From NCBI RefSeq assembly GCF_018156225.1, contig NZ_JAGTAR010000008.1, forward strand, positions 95,684 to 159,683: DNA of 64,000 bases, given 5' to 3'. Of the stretch, positions 59,584 to 64,000 are shown piece by piece. The stretch comes from Carboxylicivirga sediminis. GTDB lineage: Bacteria; Bacteroidota; Bacteroidia; Bacteroidales; Marinilabiliaceae. The position numbers and the translations under genes were made by a program. Under the pieces are notes generated by a model. The model was not told the origin of the DNA and did not search any database. It saw only the letters and a list, made by a program, of their open reading frames with translations. Every line of letters starts with the position of its first letter. Position 1 is the stretch's first letter.

Positions 59584-61473
59584 ATGCACTTGGACGAAAT
59601 ATTTTTTAGAATTATGATTTACCTGCTGGCAGCTGTTGTGTCAGTGCCTATTGCCAAAAAAGTCGGCTTGGGCTCTGTACTTGGCTATTTAATTGCAGGT
59701 ATCGTCATTGGTCCCTTTGCTTTAGGCTTAGTGGGGAGTGATGGCGAAGATGTGATGCATATAGCTGAATTTGGAGTGGTTATTATGCTCTTTATTGTTG
59801 GTTTGGAATTACATCCGGGCATGTTATGGCGTATGAAACGGCTGATTTTCGGATTAGGGGGGATGCAAATTGGTTTCACAGCTTTAGTATTTGCTTTAAT
59901 TACGGCCTTATTTTGGCTAGATACAGCACAGGCTATCACCACGGGGCTTATCTTGGCTCTATCATCTACGGCTATTGTTCTGCAGACACTGACGGAAAAA
60001 GGTATGTTGCAAACCAGAGGTGGGCGACATAGTTTTTCGGTATTATTGATGCAGGATATTTCTGTAGTTCCCATTTTTGCCATTATTGCTTTACTGGCCA
60101 ATCAGGTGGTTACCGACTCAACGACTGTTGAAACAGCCGATACTGTTAGTGGATGGTATCAGCTGTTGATTATTTTGGCAGCAGTAGCAACCATCATCAT
60201 CGGTGGGCGATATTTGGCAAATTATATCTTTAAGTTCATTGCTGAAACAGGTTTGCGTGAGCTATTTACTGCTACAGCGCTTTTACTAGTTATTGGTATA
60301 GCTGTGTTTATGGATGCAGTTGGGCTGTCGCCTGCCTTAGGTACATTTTTGGCCGGTGTTGTTCTGGCTAATAGTGAGTATCGTTACGAACTGGAGAATA
60401 ACCTTGAACCATTTAAGGGATTATTATTGGGGGTGTTTTTTATTTCAGTAGGGGCCAGCATCAACTTTGATTTACTACTCAATCACTGGATGCTGATATT
60501 AGTGATTTTGACTATACTAGTTGGCGTCAAGCTGATTATTTTATGGGCACTTGGCAGGCTCTTCAAGCTGGAGCAATCGCACAATATGTTGTTTACCTTT
60601 AGTTTGGCTCAGGCCGGGGAGTTTGGCTTTGTATTAATCACGTTTGCCACCCAAAGTGGTGTATACGATGAATTTACTTCGGGTATATTACTAATTGTTG
60701 TGGCTTTATCGATGCTGATTACGCCAGTGTTGTTTATAGTTAATGAGCAAGTTATACAACCCAGGTTGATCAAATCATCTATACAGGATGAAGATGAGGT
60801 GGAGGATAATGGTCATCCGGTAATAATCGCAGGATTTGGGCGCTTTGGTCAGGTACTTGGTCGCTTCCTTAATGCCAATGGTATAAAACTCACCATTATC
60901 GATAACAATCCCCATAATGTGCAATACTTAAAAAAGTTTGGGTATAAGGTTTATTTTGGCGATATAACCCGAAGAGATATGCTCGAAGCAGCAGGTGCCG
61001 GCCATGCCAAGGTACTTGCCATAACAATGAGCGAACGGGATCAGATAGATAAACTGGTAGCTCTTGCACAAAAGCATTACCCAAACCTTAAACTAATTGT
61101 TAGAGCTGTTGATGTAGCCCATGAGTTGGCGTTGCAAAACATTGGTGTGGATGGTCATCGACAGGCTATTTTTGACTCGGCCATTGAATTAGGTACAAGT
61201 GCATTGGTTGCTATGGGGAATAGTAATCATCAAAGCTACCGTTCAGCATTAACCTTTAAGCATCTCGATAAGCGCTTTATGAAGAATCTTCAGCAGCGTT
61301 ATTCAATTGATGATCCTCACTTTTTAATGGAGACAAAGAAATTTGCCGAGCATCTTGAGAATATACTTCTCATGCAGCAGAAGCATCCTTATCAGGAGAT
61401 GGATTGTGCCTGGGATACGGATTCACTAATTGAAGAGGCACGCGAATATAATGAACAAATAGAAGGTAGATAG
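59584..61473 (+). CDS. KefC-type monovalent cation:proton antiporter (CPA2) with RCK domain
   Basis: A 629-residue inner-membrane protein. The CPA2 domain covers about residues 5-385 with 12 or so spans (VGLGSVLGYLIAGIVIGP, GLELHPGMLWRMKRLIFGLG, ALSSTAIVLQTLTEKGM, LSPALGTFLAGVVLANSEYR). An RCK-N domain follows from about 410 to 530 (VIIAGFGRFGQVLGRFL, GDITRRDMLEAAGA). It probably exports K+ in response to electrophiles or redox change together with the KefF-like protein encoded before it. The C-terminal 100 residues are helical and less conserved. Confidence 0.92.
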   Translation: MHLDEIFFRIMIYLLAAVVSVPIAKKVGLGSVLGYLIAGIVIGPFALGLVGSDGEDVMHIAEFGVVIMLFIVGLELHPGMLWRMKRLIFGLGGMQIGFTALVFALITALFWLDTAQAITTGLILALSSTAIVLQTLTEKGMLQTRGGRHSFSVLLMQDISVVPIFAIIALLANQVVTDSTTVETADTVSGWYQLLIILAAVATIIIGGRYLANYIFKFIAETGLRELFTATALLLVIGIAVFMDAVGLSPALGTFLAGVVLANSEYRYELENNLEPFKGLLLGVFFISVGASINFDLLLNHWMLILVILTILVGVKLIILWALGRLFKLEQSHNMLFTFSLAQAGEFGFVLITFATQSGVYDEFTSGILLIVVALSMLITPVLFIVNEQVIQPRLIKSSIQDEDEVEDNGHPVIIAGFGRFGQVLGRFLNANGIKLTIIDNNPHNVQYLKKFGYKVYFGDITRRDMLEAAGAGHAKVLAITMSERDQIDKLVALAQKHYPNLKLIVRAVDVAHELALQNIGVDGHRQAIFDSAIELGTSALVAMGNSNHQSYRSALTFKHLDKRFMKNLQQRYSIDDPHFLMETKKFAEHLENILLMQQKHPYQEMDCAWDTDSLIEEAREYNEQIEGR

Positions 61474-61528
61474 TTGCAGAAACTTATTTTGGTATGATAA
61501 TTGCTTTCATTTCGTAAAATGAGGGCAT

Positions 61529-61654
61529 ATGAGAAGTAAGGAGAGTTATCAAATTATCAAAGATGTAGCTGTAGAAATGATCCTTGTTTTATTGATTTCA
61601 TTTATAGCTGCTTTAGTTTTTTATATTACTATAATAAAAAACGTACCATTTTAA
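61529..61654 (+). CDS. Possible 41-residue membrane protein downstream of the KefC gene
   Basis: A short frame of 41 codons with a basic, hydrophilic start (MRSKESYQIIKDVAVE) and one clear hydrophobic span (about residues 17-37), ending with KNVPF. A purine-rich GAGG sits 5 bp before the ATG. It lies 55 bp after the antiporter gene and before the strong terminator at 61692, so it would be on the same transcript. It may be a small regulator of the antiporter; I recognise no family. Confidence 0.45.
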   Translation: MRSKESYQIIKDVAVEMILVLLISFIAALVFYITIIKNVPF

Positions 61655-61691
61655 TATTCTGAATTACCTATATTACATTCATGTAAAACTA

Positions 61692-61726
61692 AGCAGGGGC
61701 TGTTTGAAAGCCCCTGCTTTTTTTAT
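61692..61726 (+). terminator. Terminator after the KefC-type gene
   Basis: Perfect 10-bp stem AGCAGGGGCT/AGCCCCTGCT (61692-61701 with 61709-61718), followed by a T-run. It lies between convergent genes. Confidence 0.9.
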
Positions 61727-62892
61727 TTCCTGGTACCAATCCAGGTTAATTTGTGCCAGATGCCTTCAAGAGGTCCATGCTTATAATGTTTCGCCCACCA
61801 GTGACAGAAAATGCCTGTAAAAGCGGTGAGTAGAATAGCAATTAAGAAACTGTAGGTAGCACCTGTGTATTGGTATAGAGCCAATCCATACCCATAATAA
61901 ATACTTGACCCTAATACTGATTGCATCATGTAATTACTTAAGCTCATTTTGCCCAATGGTGCAAAAAGCATCAGGAAACCTTGCCATCTGCCTTTTTGAA
62001 AGAGAAGCGTAATGACCGAAACCCATACCAGCATTAAGGCAATATCGGTCCATGGTGTAAACATGGTCATCACTGAACGCTCAATAGCCGCGCTTTCAAT
62101 CCAACCAGGTAAAACCATTCGTATTGGATATAAAATAATAAAGGCCATAGTAGCTGCTATCAGAACTTTCTTCCAGAATTTATTTGTGGTCTCAGTGTTG
62201 ACAAATAGCTGTTTTCGGCCCGCAACTAATCCAAATAAAAACATGGCGAAAATAATAAAGAAGCGACCATTTTCCCAGTTCCAGAGCAATACAGCCTTTT
62301 TCCCATTTGTAATATTACCTGCCCAGGTGTTAATGATTGAGCTTTCCGGTATATAATCCTGCATCTTTCCAAAATAGGTCCATGAAACAGGATTGCTGAT
62401 CTCCATTGCCGGGTTTTGAAGAGCCTCTATTAAACCCATCCACTCCAAAGGTTGCAGCAGCATAACGATGGCTATACCAACCAAAGCCTTATTAGGAAGG
62501 TTGGCTAAGGGAATTAGCAGGAAACCAATGACCGCATATATAGTTAAGATATCGCCTTGGAAGAATAGAGAGTTTAGCATGCCAAAGGCAAATAAAAGCA
62601 CCAACCGCCAGGCAAAGCGTCCCCTGAAATCTTTTCCTTTCTGCTGTTGATTATTGGACTGTATGAAAAATGTTAGCCCAAATAGTAAGGCAAATATGGA
62701 GTATGATTTACTTGCGAACAGAAAGAATAAAGTATCCCAGACTGTTTGATCGAGTTTCACCATCCATTCAGGCAAATCGGGTGGTAAAAAATAAAAATCG
62801 AAATGTTCGAGGTTGTGTAGTAGCATGATAGCTACAATAGCAAAGCCTCTGAGCGCATCAATTACATGCAGGCGTTGAATTTGAGGTTTCAT
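61723..62892 (-). CDS. DUF418 membrane protein
   Basis: An integral membrane protein of about 389 residues with nine to ten spans. N-terminal motif RLHVIDALRGFAIVAIMLLHN is that of the DUF418/acyltransferase-3-like group, and the C-terminal DUF418 part contains PLGKMSLSNYMMQSVLGS and TAFTGIFCHWWAKHYKHGPLEGIWHKLTW. Function unknown; relatives may modify envelope components. I start at 62892 rather than 62952, since the shorter form begins at the conserved segment. Confidence 0.9.
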   Translation of the reverse strand: MKPQIQRLHVIDALRGFAIVAIMLLHNLEHFDFYFLPPDLPEWMVKLDQTVWDTLFFLFASKSYSIFALLFGLTFFIQSNNQQQKGKDFRGRFAWRLVLLFAFGMLNSLFFQGDILTIYAVIGFLLIPLANLPNKALVGIAIVMLLQPLEWMGLIEALQNPAMEISNPVSWTYFGKMQDYIPESSIINTWAGNITNGKKAVLLWNWENGRFFIIFAMFLFGLVAGRKQLFVNTETTNKFWKKVLIAATMAFIILYPIRMVLPGWIESAAIERSVMTMFTPWTDIALMLVWVSVITLLFQKGRWQGFLMLFAPLGKMSLSNYMMQSVLGSSIYYGYGLALYQYTGATYSFLIAILLTAFTGIFCHWWAKHYKHGPLEGIWHKLTWIGTRK

Positions 62893-63094
62893 ATTAATTT
62901 GTTTGTGTAAGGTTTTAGAATGTAAACGTAATAAAACGAAGTCAATTAGCAAGGCATCAAAAAGTTAATTTGTTATGAGTAAGTGAGTGTAATGTATACA
63001 GAAACGTTATTGCGCGTTTTTGTATATTTACCGATGGAAAACAATTTATTCTTGCTGGAAAATTAGGGTGGCAAGAATAGTAAACTTTGGACGA

Positions 63095-63883
63095 ATGAAA
63101 AATTTATTAAGTGTGGCTTTATTAAGCCTGACAATGGTTCTTTTCTCTTGTTCTGATGATAACAAGCAGGCAAGATTATCTATCCGTTTAACCGATGCAC
63201 CAGGTGATTATCAAGAGGTGTTAATTGATGTGCAGGATGTGCAAATTAACGTGTCAGCAGATGAAAACAGTGGCTGGCAATCACTACAAACGACGCAAAA
63301 AGGAGTGTACAACTTACTTGATTTTACCAATGGTATGGATACGTTATTAGTTGACGAATTTCTGCCAGCAGGCAAAATCTCACAAATGCGACTGGTTTTA
63401 GGAGATAAAAACCAAGTGATGATTGATGATGTGTATTATGATTTAGACACACCGTCGGCCCAGCAATCTGGATTAAAATTTAATATCCATGCCGACTTAA
63501 ATGATGGTATAACCTATAAATTATGGATTGATTTTGATGCAGGACGTTCGATTGTTGCTAAGGGTAATGGTAGCTATTCGCTTAAGCCAGTCATCAGAAC
63601 TTTTACCGAAGCCACCAGTGGCGCCATTAAAGGAAGCGTAACACCAGTGGAGGCCACGCCTTATATTATGGCTGTTAGTGCTGATGAAGAAGATACTGTT
63701 GGAACTTATGCTGATACTGAGACTGGTTTCTTTATGTTGAGAGGGGTGGAGCCCGGTAGCTATACAATCACAGTGCAACCGGCAGAAGGTTATCTGGAAA
63801 CAACACTTGAAGATGTGAAGGTTGAATTCGGGCAAGTTACTGAACTTGAAACAATCACTATTGAAGAAGTTGTAGCTGAATAA
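63095..63883 (+). CDS. DUF4382 lipoprotein with carboxypeptidase-regulatory-like domain
   Basis: A lipoprotein of about 262 residues (lipobox FSC in VLFSCSDDN). Residues about 28-165 form a DUF4382 domain (LSIRLTDAPGDYQEVLIDVQDVQI, LLVDEFLPAGKISQMRLVLG, YKLWIDFDAGRSIVAKGNGSY). The C-terminal part (about 175-262, GAIKGSVTPVEATPYIMAV, GFFMLRGVEPGSYTITVQP) is a carboxypeptidase-regulatory-like beta domain. I start at 63095; the longer frame begins with TTG at 63020 in the likely promoter. Role unknown, surface or periplasmic. Confidence 0.88.
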   Translation: MKNLLSVALLSLTMVLFSCSDDNKQARLSIRLTDAPGDYQEVLIDVQDVQINVSADENSGWQSLQTTQKGVYNLLDFTNGMDTLLVDEFLPAGKISQMRLVLGDKNQVMIDDVYYDLDTPSAQQSGLKFNIHADLNDGITYKLWIDFDAGRSIVAKGNGSYSLKPVIRTFTEATSGAIKGSVTPVEATPYIMAVSADEEDTVGTYADTETGFFMLRGVEPGSYTITVQPAEGYLETTLEDVKVEFGQVTELETITIEEVVAE

Positions 63884-63903
63884 GGAAAATTTATTATCAA
63901 AAA

Positions 63904-63942
63904 ATAAAAGAGGGTGTCCAAAAAACGGATGCCCTCTTTTGT
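63904..63942 (+). terminator. Terminator after the DUF4382 gene
   Basis: AGAGGGTGTCC pairs with GGATGCCCTCT (about 63909-63938, one G-U), followed by T. Confidence 0.8.
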
Positions 63943-64000
63943 ATTCATAATCAATAGATTATTGCCTTGATTATTTGGTTAGATGCTTGATGTTTAGTAT

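Overview
The window looks like a chromosomal segment of a facultatively anaerobic, polysaccharide-degrading Bacteroidota, probably a marine member of the Bacteroidales/Marinilabiliales (inference). The signs are two SusC/SusD outer-membrane pairs, many short lipoprotein signals, SusC proteins with a CarboxypepD_reg-like domain, PD40 and DUF4382 proteins, and promoters of the Bacteroidota type (TTG, 19-21 bp, TAnnTTTG) rather than sigma70 boxes. I saw no rRNA, tRNA, CRISPR array, insertion sequence or phage gene.

Layout. 79-1347: a GH8 glycosidase gene split by one in-frame TGA. 1420-4231: an arsenical cassette on the minus strand (arsR, arsE-, arsF- and arsG-like genes, ArsP/YraQ-type permease) with two matching ArsR-type inverted repeats. 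4301-5518: an AraC regulator and a VOC protein. 5632-10804: a molybdenum cofactor operon (TauE/SafE permease, mobA, mobB, moeA, moaA, moaC, MOSC-MogA fusion) behind a leader that resembles a Moco riboswitch. 11180-16755: a sulfur-respiration operon (PsrA/PhsA molybdoenzyme, PsrB, PsrC, two half-size YeeE/YedE thiosulfate channels, and an odd rhodanese whose only cysteine is its last residue). 17191-17373: a BFD-like ferredoxin. 17926-29805: two Sus-type loci, each SusC, SusD and a lipoprotein. 29908-30194: an exact 41-bp-period repeat array, then other palindromic intergenic repeats. 30449-33820: a cobalamin riboswitch with cobT, cobS, cobC and cobU.

From 34133 on the content is mainly housekeeping: methyltransferase, PQQ-like propeller, YkgJ protein, DUF4136 lipoprotein, M18 aminopeptidase, cold-shock protein, topoisomerase III, sulfatase, LysM-PBP fusion, ABC-F protein, RlmB, URO-D family protein, SulP transporter, TPM/TPM/LemA cluster, FAH hydrolase, DEDDh exonuclease, TPR-PD40 protein, Tat-type superoxide dismutase, KefF-like/KefC-like pair with a possible 41-residue membrane protein, DUF418 and DUF4382 proteins.

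How it fits together. The Moco operon ends its cofactor path next to a molybdopterin enzyme that needs it, and the YeeE/YedE proteins, rhodanese and PsrABC form a plausible chain for taking up thiosulfate or polysulfide and reducing it with quinol electrons. The strongest candidate for something new is the rhodanese-like protein (11180-11800): it lacks the catalytic cysteine but ends in a basic tail and -GGC, much like the carrier arm of SoxY.
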